64,000 bases of DNA. Origin: Solirubrobacter phytolaccae (GTDB taxonomy: Bacteria > Actinomycetota > Thermoleophilia > Solirubrobacterales > Solirubrobacteraceae). Below, one piece after another: positions 10,380-17,649 of this stretch; position 1 is the first letter of the stretch; the number at the start of each line of letters is the position of its first letter. The position numbers and the translations under genes were made by a program. The stretch covers positions 1-64,000 of the forward strand of contig NZ_JAPDDP010000007.1 in assembly GCF_027587195.1 (NCBI RefSeq), written 5' to 3'. Below the pieces are notes generated by a model, which saw only the letters and a list, made by a program, of their open reading frames with translations, was not told the DNA's origin and did not search any database.

Positions 10380-10418
10380 TCTTCAGAAAGCCCTGCTCCG
10401 GCGGGGCTTTCGTCGTTC
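10368..10418 (+). repeat. Left attachment-site copy (tRNA-Tyr 3' end plus terminator)
   Basis: This stretch contains CTTCTCCCACCA (10368-10379) and, after a diverged gap, a second exact block of 20 bases at 10399-10418. Both blocks recur in the same order at 17587-17598 and 17617-17636. A duplicated tRNA 3' end bounding foreign DNA is the classic mark of site-specific integration. Confidence 0.75.
10387..10410 (+). terminator. Terminator hairpin after tRNA-Tyr
   Basis: AAAGCCC (10387-10393) pairs with GGGCTTT (10404-10410). The following CGTCGTTC is only weakly T-rich. Confidence 0.6.
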
Positions 10419-10506
10419 GAGGACCCTGGTTGCGTGCGCAGCGTGCACCTGATGTGCACCGGAGGGGCCGTCGGTCGTTCTTGTGCACGGGCGGCGCAGA
10501 CGGCGA

Positions 10507-11847
10507 ATGAAGGACCGTGGGCCAACGGAGCGAAGTTCACGCGACGTGACCGAGGAGATCATCGAGGCTGCCGAGGACAACGAGCCCGATGATGCGTTCG
10601 CCGGCCTGGCTGCGGGTCTGCTGGTGGTTTCCGACGCGAACTGGGTCCACCGACGCGTCGAAACGATCGACATCCTGAGCACCGAACTATCGCGTCGCAC
10701 CGTCTCGGTCGATTTCACCGTCCCGCCGACGCTCCGCAGTCCGCTCCAGGTGGCAAAGGGCGAGGTGCTGGTCCCGATCGCGACGTTGGAGAAGGCGCCG
10801 CTGCGGCACTTCGACCTTCGAGACGAGCGCGGGGGAGTTGTTCCCTGCCTTGAGCAGCGCGCCAACGGGGAGATCGCGACGCATGCGCTCGTCGAGCTAG
10901 CAACATTGGCGCTAGAGGATGCGGAGATGCCTTCGCCGGGAGACCGTCTCCGAGCTGACTTGCGGACGATCGCGACGGCCAGGCGGTCGCCCGCCGAGGC
11001 CGCTCTGTCAGGTCTCTACCAAGCGGCTGACAGCGGCGATCCGGAATGCAGCTTGGTGTTGGCCGACGAAATCTTCGCGCTCCTGCTGTCAATACTCGCC
11101 ACCGACTTCATCCTCTTCGCAGTGGTGGAGTCAGCCGAGCGGCGACGAGTTCTCAAGTACGGCTACGACGAGCCCCTGGCGGACCAGCGATCTCAGCGGC
11201 TGAGACTGGTTCAGGGGTTGGGACTCGCACCGCTCGCCTTCCAGATCGACGTCCCTGTGGCTGCCGGCTGTCGGAGCTATCACGCTGAGGTCGTCATCCC
11301 GGAGGAACTGCGTCTGTCGTATGCAGAACTCGTAGATGGGCGAAGCGGAGAAGCGCTTGCCGATGGCGACATCGACAGCGACCGCGGGGCGTTGCACGCG
11401 CCCGACGTCGACGTACTCGCGCAACCTGAACTGCTCGTCGCGATCGGCGCAGAGAGAGCAGGTTTCATCACGGTGGCGGCCTGCGTCACCGGCGCGATCA
11501 CGCTAGCCCTGTGGGCGGGCGCAACCCTGCTACCACCTGACCCGACACAGGCGGCGCCGTCCGTTGCCATCCTCTTCGCGAGCTCGGCGCTCGTCTCGGG
11601 CGCCCTAACGCAGCGCGGCGAGCACCGCCTCGTCAGCGCGTTCTTCGCTCCGCTGCGAGGCCTCCTCGGGCTTGCCGCGCTGGTAGCGCTGGTAGCAGCG
11701 TCGGTACTCGCCCTCGGCGCTTCAGCATGCGTGGTTGACATCGTGTGGAGCAGCGCAGCCGGCGTCGCATCGCTGCTGTCGGCGCTGTTTGCCGTCGCGT
11801 GGTGGAAGGCTCGAGGACGTCAAGTCTCTCGCGCGGAAAACGACTAG
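10507..11847 (+). CDS. Hypothetical membrane protein of the element
   Basis: A 446-residue protein I do not recognise. The N-terminal ~310 residues are soluble, acidic and mixed alpha/beta (for example VETIDILSTELSRRTVSVDFTVPP, ADEIFALLLSILATDFILFAVVESAERR). From about residue 320 come three or four hydrophobic segments: GFITVAACVTGAITLALWAG, VAILFASSALVSGAL, LLGLAALVALVAASVLALGA and VASLLSALFAVAWW. The C-terminus is short and basic. This soluble-sensor plus C-terminal membrane layout is also seen in membrane effectors of defence systems, but there is no homology evidence here. ATG 10507 was chosen; a GTG at 10483 in the same frame adds eight Arg-rich residues. A 65-residue gene follows after 9 bases and an SDH protease further on. 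Confidence 0.7.
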   Translation: MKDRGPTERSSRDVTEEIIEAAEDNEPDDAFAGLAAGLLVVSDANWVHRRVETIDILSTELSRRTVSVDFTVPPTLRSPLQVAKGEVLVPIATLEKAPLRHFDLRDERGGVVPCLEQRANGEIATHALVELATLALEDAEMPSPGDRLRADLRTIATARRSPAEAALSGLYQAADSGDPECSLVLADEIFALLLSILATDFILFAVVESAERRRVLKYGYDEPLADQRSQRLRLVQGLGLAPLAFQIDVPVAAGCRSYHAEVVIPEELRLSYAELVDGRSGEALADGDIDSDRGALHAPDVDVLAQPELLVAIGAERAGFITVAACVTGAITLALWAGATLLPPDPTQAAPSVAILFASSALVSGALTQRGEHRLVSAFFAPLRGLLGLAALVALVAASVLALGASACVVDIVWSSAAGVASLLSALFAVAWWKARGRQVSRAEND

Positions 11848-11856
11848 GATGGGTAT

Positions 11857-12054
11857 ATGCGCTTCGACCGCTACGTCCGCTACATCTCCGAGCACCGTCG
11901 GACACCGGAAGGGGTGTCGCGCCCGAGCGCGATTCGACTCGGCGCAGCAGAGGGTTACCTGGCGCGCCACGAAGGACGCTCGCTGAGCGCCCCGAGCGAG
12001 GCCGACGTGCAGCGTCGTGCCGCGCATATTCAGGCGAACACGCGCCGGAGCTAG
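11857..12054 (+). CDS. Small hypothetical protein of the element
   Basis: A 65-residue basic protein (MRFDRYVRYISEHRRTPEGV at its start) with no recognised domain. The ATG lies 9 bases after the stop of the membrane-protein gene, with AGGATGGG as a usable ribosome-binding site, so the two are probably co-transcribed. No hydrophobic segment. Confidence 0.55.
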   Translation: MRFDRYVRYISEHRRTPEGVSRPSAIRLGAAEGYLARHEGRSLSAPSEADVQRRAAHIQANTRRS

Positions 12055-12066
12055 AAAGCGCGCTTT

Positions 12067-12128
12067 ACGGGCGCTCGCAGGCGCGCCCGTGTGACCCGCG
12101 CCAGCGTGTGCTGGACGGGCGCTCGCAG
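12067..12128 (+). repeat. Pair of 14-nt direct repeats in the gap before the protease gene
   Basis: ACGGGCGCTCGCAG occurs at 12067-12080 and again at 12115-12128, 48 bases apart. The first copy is flanked by further GC palindromes (AAAGCGCGCTTT before it, GGCGCGCCC after it). The spacing and location in the 190-base gap upstream of the protease gene suit an operator or iteron pair; nothing shows which. Confidence 0.45.
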
Positions 12129-12246
12129 TTCGCGCCAGGTGCAGGAATTTCTGCGGGCGCGGAGATCGCTCAACACCCGGGACGCAACCGCTGCTTGGTT
12201 CTGTAGTGTTGCGCAATGAGCGACGTCCACGAACGCTAGGGGCAGC

Positions 12247-13140
12247 GTGTCCGCTACGGAAGTTGCAGTCGCCGAGCGCGACTCCAACCGGATCATCGAA
12301 CTGCAGCTCTCTGAGCGCGCAGAGTTGATCGAAAAGGCGTCGAACGCTGACTTCATCGCGTATCTCGGCCCGATGTTCCCCCCCGCCGACGACCAGATCA
12401 AGGACGTCGTCGAAGCTGTTTCGCCCCGTCGGCCGTCGCTGCTCATCTTGCTCGAGACCGGCGGTGGGTTCGTCAGCGTGTCCGAGCGGGTCGCGCGGAT
12501 CTTCAGGCACCACTACGAGCGTGTCGAGTTCATCGTCCCAAGCCACGCGATGTCGGCGGGCACGGTGCTCGTGATGTCGGGGGACGCGATTCACATGGAC
12601 TACGCATCGGTGTTGGGTCCGATCGATCCCCAGATCCCAAAGAACGGCAATCTAGTCCCGGCGCTCGGCTACCTCGAGCAGTTCGAGCGTCTCATCAAAA
12701 AGTCAGAGGAAGGCAACCTGACGACCGCTGAGCTGGCGTACTTGCTGCAGAACTTCGACCCAGCGGAGCTCTACCGGTACGAGCAGGAGCGCGAACTGTC
12801 GATCGCGCTGCTCGAGGACTGGCTCGTCAACTTCAAGTTCAAGAACTGGACCACGACCGAGGGCGCCGGCGTGGAGGTGACGGAAGAAATGCGACGGGAG
12901 CGCGCACAAGAGGTCGGACGGAAGCTCAATGAGACGGGGCGTTGGCACTCTCACAACCGCGGGATCCCGATGGAGGTCCTACGCCGTGATCTCAAGCTTC
13001 TGATCGAGGACTTCGGGGCAAACGACGCCCTGCGTGGGCCTGTTCACGACTACTACCGGCTCCTCAAGGACTACGCGATGCGCCGGACACACGACGAAGG
13101 CTTCGTGCTACACACCAAGGAGAGCTATGTCGGATTCTGA
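12247..13140 (+). CDS. SDH-type Clp-fold serine protease (serine dehydrogenase proteinase family)
   Basis: A 297-residue cytoplasmic protein of the SDH_protease family (Clp/crotonase fold, related to SppA and ClpP). Seen: SLLILLETGGGFVSVSERVARI (oxyanion-side Gly-rich strand), nucleophile Ser103 in SHAMSAGTVLVMSGD, and the family signature MDYASVLGPIDPQ. There is no signal peptide or membrane segment. The GTG start at 12247 has AGGGGC just upstream. The stop overlaps the ATG of a 71-residue gene, so the two are coupled. Proteases of this fold occur as cargo in mobile elements and defence loci. The substrate is unknown; the upstream membrane protein is a candidate partner. Confidence 0.85.
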   Translation: MSATEVAVAERDSNRIIELQLSERAELIEKASNADFIAYLGPMFPPADDQIKDVVEAVSPRRPSLLILLETGGGFVSVSERVARIFRHHYERVEFIVPSHAMSAGTVLVMSGDAIHMDYASVLGPIDPQIPKNGNLVPALGYLEQFERLIKKSEEGNLTTAELAYLLQNFDPAELYRYEQERELSIALLEDWLVNFKFKNWTTTEGAGVEVTEEMRRERAQEVGRKLNETGRWHSHNRGIPMEVLRRDLKLLIEDFGANDALRGPVHDYYRLLKDYAMRRTHDEGFVLHTKESYVGF

Positions 13141-13342
13141 CGCACAGACGGGCCGCCGAATCAACCTCGACGAGGTCGCGGCCATCAACCCCAAGGTCGA
13201 CCTCGGGCAGGTGCACGAGGTACAGGAGGTCCTTCGCGAACTCCGTGCGGGCGGAGTGGCGCGGTCGACATACAACATCGGCTCGCCGTACTACCACGTC
13301 CCGAAGCTTTCGTCACCACGCGTTCGCTCGCGCTCCTGGTAG
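13127..13342 (+). CDS. Small hypothetical protein coupled to the SDH protease
   Basis: A 71-residue protein starting at ATG 13127, inside the last codons of the protease gene (14-base overlap). Residues ~10-45 (INLDEVAAINPKVDLGQVHE and VQEVLRELRAGGVA) look like a short helical hairpin, followed by a Ser/Tyr/Pro tail. No known domain. Overlap with the protease suggests a cofactor, adaptor or inhibitor of it (inference). Confidence 0.6.
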   Translation: MSDSDAQTGRRINLDEVAAINPKVDLGQVHEVQEVLRELRAGGVARSTYNIGSPYYHVPKLSSPRVRSRSW

Positions 13343-13669
13343 CGCCAGCGGCGCGTGCGGTCCGGCGAAGTCGGACCAGGGTGGACGCGCGTCGACGCAA
13401 CGCGGCGGGGGCCGGGCGGAGTTCCGTTCCGCCCTGTCGCGCCCGCCCCGGCTGATCAGGTGCTTCGCTAGCCGGTCGCTTGTGTTAGGGCGTGACGGAG
13501 GAAGCTCGCCCCTCAGCCGTGGTGACTGCGCCACCTTTGATGCCGCGTTCGCGACCGTTTCCGCGTCCCGCCGCCACTCCTCGTCCGTCACCGGCGCCGA
13601 GTATGCGAACACCTGGCGCAGGGCGCGCTCGACCGCTTCCACGACGGCGTCTCGATCTTCGCTGTTCAT
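13313..13669 (-). CDS. Possible small protein on the reverse strand
   Basis: A 118-codon frame starting at ATG 13669. The first ~65 residues (MNSEDRDAVVEAVERALRQV then FAYSAPVTDEEWRRDAETVA) read as a plausible amphipathic helical protein; the rest is Arg/Pro-rich and may be non-coding. There is no clear ribosome-binding site, and the end overlaps the 71-residue gene on the other strand. The surrounding 13343-13868 holds nothing else I can support. Confidence 0.35.
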   Translation of the reverse strand: MNSEDRDAVVEAVERALRQVFAYSAPVTDEEWRRDAETVANAASKVAQSPRLRGELPPSRPNTSDRLAKHLISRGGRDRAERNSARPPPRCVDARPPWSDFAGPHAPLALPGARANAW

Positions 13670-13868
13670 GCGCGGAGTGTGACGCCGGGAACTTGTGACA
13701 GACCCAGGGGGACAATGGGGAAGTGCGGTCCGAGTTGGTGCCTCGGTCGTCTGGTCTGTGGTGAGCGCCGGCCCTCTTCGAGGGTCGGCGCTACACCCGA
13801 AGACCTCCGACCCGAGGCGTAGGATCGCCCACGACCAGGCCCATCCGCACAACCGAAGGAGTAGCACC

Positions 13869-14666
13869 GTGAGCGCACCAAGCTCACACGCCGGAACCTC
13901 CGACCCGCCGATCGGCGCCGAGCTGATCTTCTGCGGCGAGACGTACACGTTCCAAGGACGCGACGAGTCCGGTAAGCCGATCCTGTTCCGCAAGCCGACG
14001 GGGCCGACCCGGACCGAGGCTGAGCGCGACGACTGGGAGTTCGACGAGGGCACGTCGGCCGTGGAGAAGGCCCGCGCTATCCGGAGCGGCGCCGCTCGCA
14101 TGGCCGCGCACGCGCGCCGCATGCCCGCCGGGTCCGCTCGCAACTGGACGCTCGCCACTGCCCGCCGTGGCCTCCGCCAGGCCCACGAGATCAAGCGGCG
14201 CGAGATCGACGCGAACACTTCTGTTGCTCGCGCGCCCCGCGCTCAGGCTCGCGAACGTCGGCCGCGACGTCGCTCAAGCAGCTCGTCGACCACGTCGAGC
14301 GCAGACCCCGGCGAACCCCCCGCAGAACCTCACGACACCGTTCGGCGGTGCGCAGCGGCGTGGTGCGACCACCCGGTCTACGGCTCCGGCCAAAAGCGCT
14401 ACTGCGGGACGCTTCACTGCGATCGTGCCCGCGCCGAGGAGCGGCAGCGCAAGAGCCGCGCCGACGCACTTGACCTCGTCGAGCACGAACGGCGCCATGC
14501 GCTGGAGCGGGCGCGGCGAGCGGGGATGGTCGGGCCCACCGCATTCGCGGGTCCCGGCGAACACTCGCTCAGCTTCCTTTGGAAGCACCAGCTGATCGAG
14601 GGCGAGGACCCGGGCGAGTTCGAAGCGCTGCGGTTCCGACGCACCCGACTCACGGTGGCGGCATGA
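13869..14666 (+). CDS. Hypothetical protein with a zinc-binding motif, element replication cluster
   Basis: A 265-residue protein starting at GTG 13869, supported by CGAAGGAGTAG upstream. The N-terminal ~100 residues begin with IGAELIFCGETYTFQGRDES. A low-complexity Ser/Arg linker sits near residues 125-150. Residues ~160-195 carry CAAAWCDHPV, then YCGTLHCDRARAEER, a C-x4-C-x14-C-x4-C pattern resembling a treble-clef or HNH-like zinc site, followed by a long basic helix. I do not recognise the family. Its TGA overlaps the start of the excisionase-like gene (ATGA). Confidence 0.7.
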   Translation: MSAPSSHAGTSDPPIGAELIFCGETYTFQGRDESGKPILFRKPTGPTRTEAERDDWEFDEGTSAVEKARAIRSGAARMAAHARRMPAGSARNWTLATARRGLRQAHEIKRREIDANTSVARAPRAQARERRPRRRSSSSSTTSSADPGEPPAEPHDTVRRCAAAWCDHPVYGSGQKRYCGTLHCDRARAEERQRKSRADALDLVEHERRHALERARRAGMVGPTAFAGPGEHSLSFLWKHQLIEGEDPGEFEALRFRRTRLTVAA

Positions 14667-14842
14667 CGGCGGGTCAGCTCCTCACCGCCGAGCATCTGGC
14701 CGAGCGGTGGGCCGTGCCCGTCTCGCAGGTGTACCGCCTCACGCGCTCTGGCACCGTCCCGGCCGTCAAGGTCGGCCGTTACTACCGCTACCGCCTCGAC
14801 GTGATCGAGGAGTTCGAGCGCAGCGGTGGTGGTGCCGCGTGA
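14663..14842 (+). CDS. Excisionase-like MerR-type HTH protein
   Basis: A 59-residue winged-helix DNA-binding protein of the excisionase/HTH_17 type: LLTAEHLAERWAVPVSQVYR, then LTRSGTVPAVKVGRYYRYRL. Such proteins act as recombination directionality factors or as small repressors in mobile elements. Overlaps of 4 bases on each side place it within the run of element genes. An excisionase-like gene without a neighbouring integrase is unusual. Confidence 0.8.
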   Translation: MTAGQLLTAEHLAERWAVPVSQVYRLTRSGTVPAVKVGRYYRYRLDVIEEFERSGGGAA

Positions 14843-15450
14843 GCGGACACGATCCCTGCCAGGTCGTCTACGACGCGCTCGAGGTCCACGGCTGCGCGCC
14901 AACGGGTCCGATCTACAAGGCGAAGGCGAAGTGCCCTGCGCACGAAGACCGATCGCCGTCGTTCGCGTTGAGCGAGGGCGACGACCGTCGCGCGCTGCTG
15001 CACTGCTTCGCGGGCTGTGAGCCAAGGGCGATCGTCGCGGCGCTCGGCTTGAGCTGGGCCGACCTGTTCCCCGACAACCACCGGCACGCTGGCTCGCGCG
15101 CGAAAGCGCCACAGCCACCGGCCGAGACGGGACAACCCGTCGTCGAGGTGCTGGCCGGCCTCATGGCTGCGGGCATCCCGATCCATCTCACGCTCGACCC
15201 GCGACTGTTCATCGCCGACCGGTGCCCGGGGTGCGACGAACGTCGCCCCGGAGCGCTGTGGATCTCGCACGACCCTGCGGGAGCGTCGCATTGCGCGTCA
15301 TGCCGGCGCCCTCACGGCCGGGTCAAGCTCACGTGCTTCAACGGTTGCTCGTTCGAGACGATCCTCGGAGCGCTTGAGCTTCTGCTCACCGCGCGCGAGC
15401 GCGGGACGCCGCAGGACGTCGCAGAGCACATCGCGGAGGGTGTCGCGTGA
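14839..15450 (+). CDS. CHC2-type zinc-finger (primase-like) protein
   Basis: A 203-residue protein starting at GTG 14839, which overlaps the upstream stop. Residues 32-60 form a CHC2 zinc finger as in DnaG-type primases: Cys32, His35, Cys56, Cys60, in CPAHEDRSPSFAL and LLHCFAGCEPRAIVAALGL. A second, similar cysteine cluster occurs in the C-terminal half (CPGCDERRPG, HCASCRRPHG, LTCFNGCSFETILGALE). There is no TOPRIM catalytic domain, so it is probably a template-recognition subunit rather than a whole primase. This is typical of replication modules of phages and integrative elements. Confidence 0.8.
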   Translation: MSGHDPCQVVYDALEVHGCAPTGPIYKAKAKCPAHEDRSPSFALSEGDDRRALLHCFAGCEPRAIVAALGLSWADLFPDNHRHAGSRAKAPQPPAETGQPVVEVLAGLMAAGIPIHLTLDPRLFIADRCPGCDERRPGALWISHDPAGASHCASCRRPHGRVKLTCFNGCSFETILGALELLLTARERGTPQDVAEHIAEGVA

Positions 15451-16298
15451 GCGCCCTCAGCAACAACCTCCGCGCGCTACACACGCCTCCAGCCGCCCAG
15501 CCGGTCAATGGCAACCAGCCGTCGTACGCGCCCGAGTTCGACGACAAGGGTCGCATGGCCCTCGCGCCGCTCCCCGGGCACGACAACACCGCCGGGCTTT
15601 GCGCATGGCTAACGGCGTCCCTCGCGCTCGATCGCAGCCACCCGATCACCGGTGGGCGACGAGAAGGGGTCCGGGGACCCGCCGGTCACGTCGTGCTGGA
15701 GCGACGTGGAACGGACCCCTTCAGGTTCGAGCCGGCCGCACGGATCAACACCCCCGCACGGCTCGTGGAAGACCTCTCGTGGCAGGCGCTGCCGACCGAT
15801 AGCGCCATCCCGCCGTTCAAGTCCGAACATGCCCGCCAGATCGCGCACGCGATCCGGATGCTCTGCGGCACCACCGAGGCCCTAACCGACGCGGAGGAGA
15901 CCGCGAGTCTCGTCGCCGCGTTCATCAGCGGCGCCGTGCTCGTCGAGGGCATGACGATCTACGGAACGGCCGCGCAGCGCTACGAAGCGACCGCTGCGCT
16001 GCAGCGCGACATGGACCCAGTCACTGGATTCGTGACCGGAGCTCCACGGTTCCTGCTGGACGCCGAGACCGGTGAATACGTCATCCGCGTCAGCGACCTC
16101 CACGAGGCCGGCCGAAGGTTCATCGGCGGCAGCCTCGCACGCGGCTGGGTCGACGCGCGCATGCAGAACCTCGGATGGACTCGCGCACGCCTCCAGGGCT
16201 ACGCGCTCACCGGTCGCGAAGGACGCCGCAACGGTCCGCACACCCGGGTCGACGTCTACCGCGGACACCTCCCCAACGACGAACCGGTGAACACGTGA
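15447..16298 (+). CDS. Hypothetical protein of the element replication cluster
   Basis: A 283-residue protein beginning at GTG 15447, overlapping the previous TGA. Largely helical: a disordered N-terminus, then INTPARLVEDLSWQAL, HARQIAHAIRMLCGTTEALT, and near the C-terminus WVDARMQNLGWTRARLQGYA, which resembles a winged-helix DNA-binding segment. I do not recognise the family. Its last codons lie inside the left arm of the inverted-repeat structure at 16287-16383. Confidence 0.65.
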   Translation: MSALSNNLRALHTPPAAQPVNGNQPSYAPEFDDKGRMALAPLPGHDNTAGLCAWLTASLALDRSHPITGGRREGVRGPAGHVVLERRGTDPFRFEPAARINTPARLVEDLSWQALPTDSAIPPFKSEHARQIAHAIRMLCGTTEALTDAEETASLVAAFISGAVLVEGMTIYGTAAQRYEATAALQRDMDPVTGFVTGAPRFLLDAETGEYVIRVSDLHEAGRRFIGGSLARGWVDARMQNLGWTRARLQGYALTGREGRRNGPHTRVDVYRGHLPNDEPVNT

Positions 16299-16383
16299 AC
16301 ACACGAAAGGTATGTATTACGCGCGCGGAAGACCCCCTGTCTTCTACGCGCATAGGTGTGTTTTCCGGTGTTCACGTGTTCAC
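16287..16383. repeat. Large nested inverted repeat built from GTGAACAC units
   Basis: Positions 16287-16302 are two tandem copies of GTGAACAC; 16368-16383 are two tandem copies of its complement GTGTTCAC, giving perfect 16-bp arms. The 65 bases between contain a second, imperfect inverted repeat (GCGCGCGGAAGAC opposite GTCTTCTACGCGC) around CCCCT. The whole could form a cruciform or long stem-loop. Position inside the replication-like cluster suggests an origin with iterons, an operator or a structured RNA. Confidence 0.75.
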
Positions 16384-16404
16384 GGCGGACACGGAGGCCA
16401 CCCG

Positions 16405-16521
16405 ATGAGCCGCGAGAAGTGCAGCGGCTGCCGCCGCCCCCTCGTGTGGGCCACCGTCGATGGTCGCCGTGTCCTGCTGTGCGCCAACGCCTCGTGCACC
16501 CGAGAGGCCGTGACCGCATGA
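16405..16521 (+). CDS. Small zinc-ribbon protein
   Basis: A 38-residue protein starting at ATG 16405 after GGAGGCC. Four cysteines in two CxxC-like pairs (CSGCRRPL at residues 6-13, CANASC near residue 30) form a zinc ribbon. The stop overlaps the next start (ATGA). Small zinc ribbons like this are frequent in phage and plasmid replication clusters. Confidence 0.65.
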   Translation: MSREKCSGCRRPLVWATVDGRRVLLCANASCTREAVTA

Positions 16522-17234
16522 CGCTCGCTCTACTGCGGCTCGACCGTGTCGTCGTCAACGTCGACACTGCGGAGGATCTCGCCCTTGGGACCGAGGATCG
16601 CCACCTTGCGACGCGTGCCCGGACTACGGGGCGGCAGCTTCTTCCTAAGGATCCCTACCGCAAGATTGCGCTCGCCATCGTCGACGAGCACGACCTCCTC
16701 GACGCGTTCTCCACGCGCGACAAGCGGCACCCTGTCTGGGAGCAGATCGCGTCGCTGGAAGGCCGGACCGAGCGGCTCCAAGGCCGGCTGCCTTACCGTG
16801 AGCTGGCCGCGCGCCTGTCACGGCGTGGGGACGCCGGGCAGTCCGCGGTGCTGTGGTTGCAGGACTTCGACGACGACGGCCCGGTCGACCTCGGCCGCCC
16901 GGGGCACGACTACCGCGAAGAGCTGGAGGCGCAGATGCCGTCGCTGCGTCGGCTGGCTGCCGAGACCGGTGCTGCGATCGTTCTCGGGCACCTCGGCTAC
17001 GACCTCGACGTGCGCGAGGGTTGGTGGCCGATCGCCGAGCACGCCGATACCACCTTCCACTCCGCTTGGGACGTTGAGCGGCCTGGCTCTGAGGATTTCT
17101 GGATGGTCTTCGACGGCACCACCGAGCGCGGCCTGATTCCCGGCAAAGCCGCCTTCTCGGATTGGCGCTACAAGCTCATCAAGCTCCGCGACGCCGAGCG
17201 CGCGGCCCAGCTCAACCCCTCGGGCGGCGTGTAG
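16518..17234 (+). CDS. Hypothetical protein, last gene of the element cluster
   Basis: A 238-residue protein with ATG overlapping the previous stop. The middle portion (AVLWLQDFDDDGPVDLG, YREELEAQMPSLRRLAAETG, AAIVLGHLGYDL) resembles the Walker B and sensor strands of RecA-fold RepA-like helicases, but I see no P-loop, so the resemblance may be structural only. It ends 350 bases before the right attachment copy. Confidence 0.65.
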   Translation: MTLALLRLDRVVVNVDTAEDLALGTEDRHLATRARTTGRQLLPKDPYRKIALAIVDEHDLLDAFSTRDKRHPVWEQIASLEGRTERLQGRLPYRELAARLSRRGDAGQSAVLWLQDFDDDGPVDLGRPGHDYREELEAQMPSLRRLAAETGAAIVLGHLGYDLDVREGWWPIAEHADTTFHSAWDVERPGSEDFWMVFDGTTERGLIPGKAAFSDWRYKLIKLRDAERAAQLNPSGGV

Positions 17235-17586
17235 CGCACATCTGGCCGTGGCGGGCGCGAGGCGTACCCTCGCACCCGAGAGCTTACGGTCGTCGGAGGG
17301 CGCGGGTGATGCGACCCGAGATGTCCACTCGCCGAACCGGGACCTGAGAACTTTGCTTGAGCCCGCTGGCGGCTCATCGGGCTCACGTTGCAGGCTGTTC
17401 TGCTGCGCGTTCCGCCGCGGCGCACGCCAACATCACGCGATGCACCCGACCCAACAGCTCTCGACGTCTCGCCGACGGATCGGCGTTAAGGGGACGAGCA
17501 AGCGTCCCTGGGGCTTGAGGCGGGGGAATTTAATGGGACGCGGGTTGTGAAGTGGCCGATTTCCAGGGATGTCCGGCGGGTCGAAC
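17235..17586. other. Non-coding right end of the element
   Basis: About 350 bases between the last element gene and the right tRNA-end copy. No supported gene, recombinase fragment or strong repeat was seen. Confidence 0.5.
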
Positions 17587-17636
17587 CTTCTCCCACCACC
17601 TCTGAAAGCCTCGCCTCGGCGGGGCTTTCGTCGTTC
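17587..17636 (+). repeat. Right attachment-site copy (tRNA-Tyr 3' fragment plus terminator)
   Basis: CTTCTCCCACCA at 17587-17598 matches the tRNA-Tyr 3' end, preceded by GGGTCGAAC, close to the T-arm. A hairpin (GAAAGCC ... GGCTTTC) follows, and 17617-17636 match 10399-10418 exactly over 20 bases. No intact tRNA is present here. Confidence 0.75.
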
Positions 17637-17649
17637 CGGATCGAGGGAT

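Larger units (their letters stand above)
10368..17636. mobile_element. tRNA-Tyr-integrated genomic element without a visible integrase
   Basis: A ~7.2 kb segment bounded by the tRNA-Tyr 3' end and a partial copy of that end plus the same terminator. Genes inside differ from the flanks, with more A/T-tolerant codons and no relation to core metabolism. Left half: a membrane protein, a 65-residue protein, an SDH-type serine protease and a 71-residue coupled protein. Right half: a tightly overlapping run comprising a 265-residue zinc-motif protein, an excisionase-like HTH, a CHC2-type zinc-finger protein, a 283-residue protein, a 38-residue zinc ribbon and a 238-residue protein. I see no tyrosine or serine recombinase, capsid or transfer gene. 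It may be a satellite using a helper integrase, or an element that lost its integrase. Confidence 0.7.

Noticed and set aside
12216-12239. Seven-codon frame (MSDVHER) as a leader peptide for the protease gene
   Set aside because: No ribosome-binding site and no sign of attenuation; chance is sufficient.
17248-17550. 100-codon open frame at the right end of the element
   Set aside because: Composition is random (Arg/Ser/Gly-rich), with no ribosome-binding site or domain.
10380-17586. A hidden integrase or recombinase in the tRNA-Tyr element
   Set aside because: No tyrosine-recombinase (R..HxxR..Y) or serine-recombinase pattern was seen in any frame of reasonable length; only an excisionase-like protein is present.
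17560-17600. A second tRNA gene at the right boundary
   Set aside because: Only the T-arm and acceptor 3' strand remain; no anticodon or 5' half precedes them.
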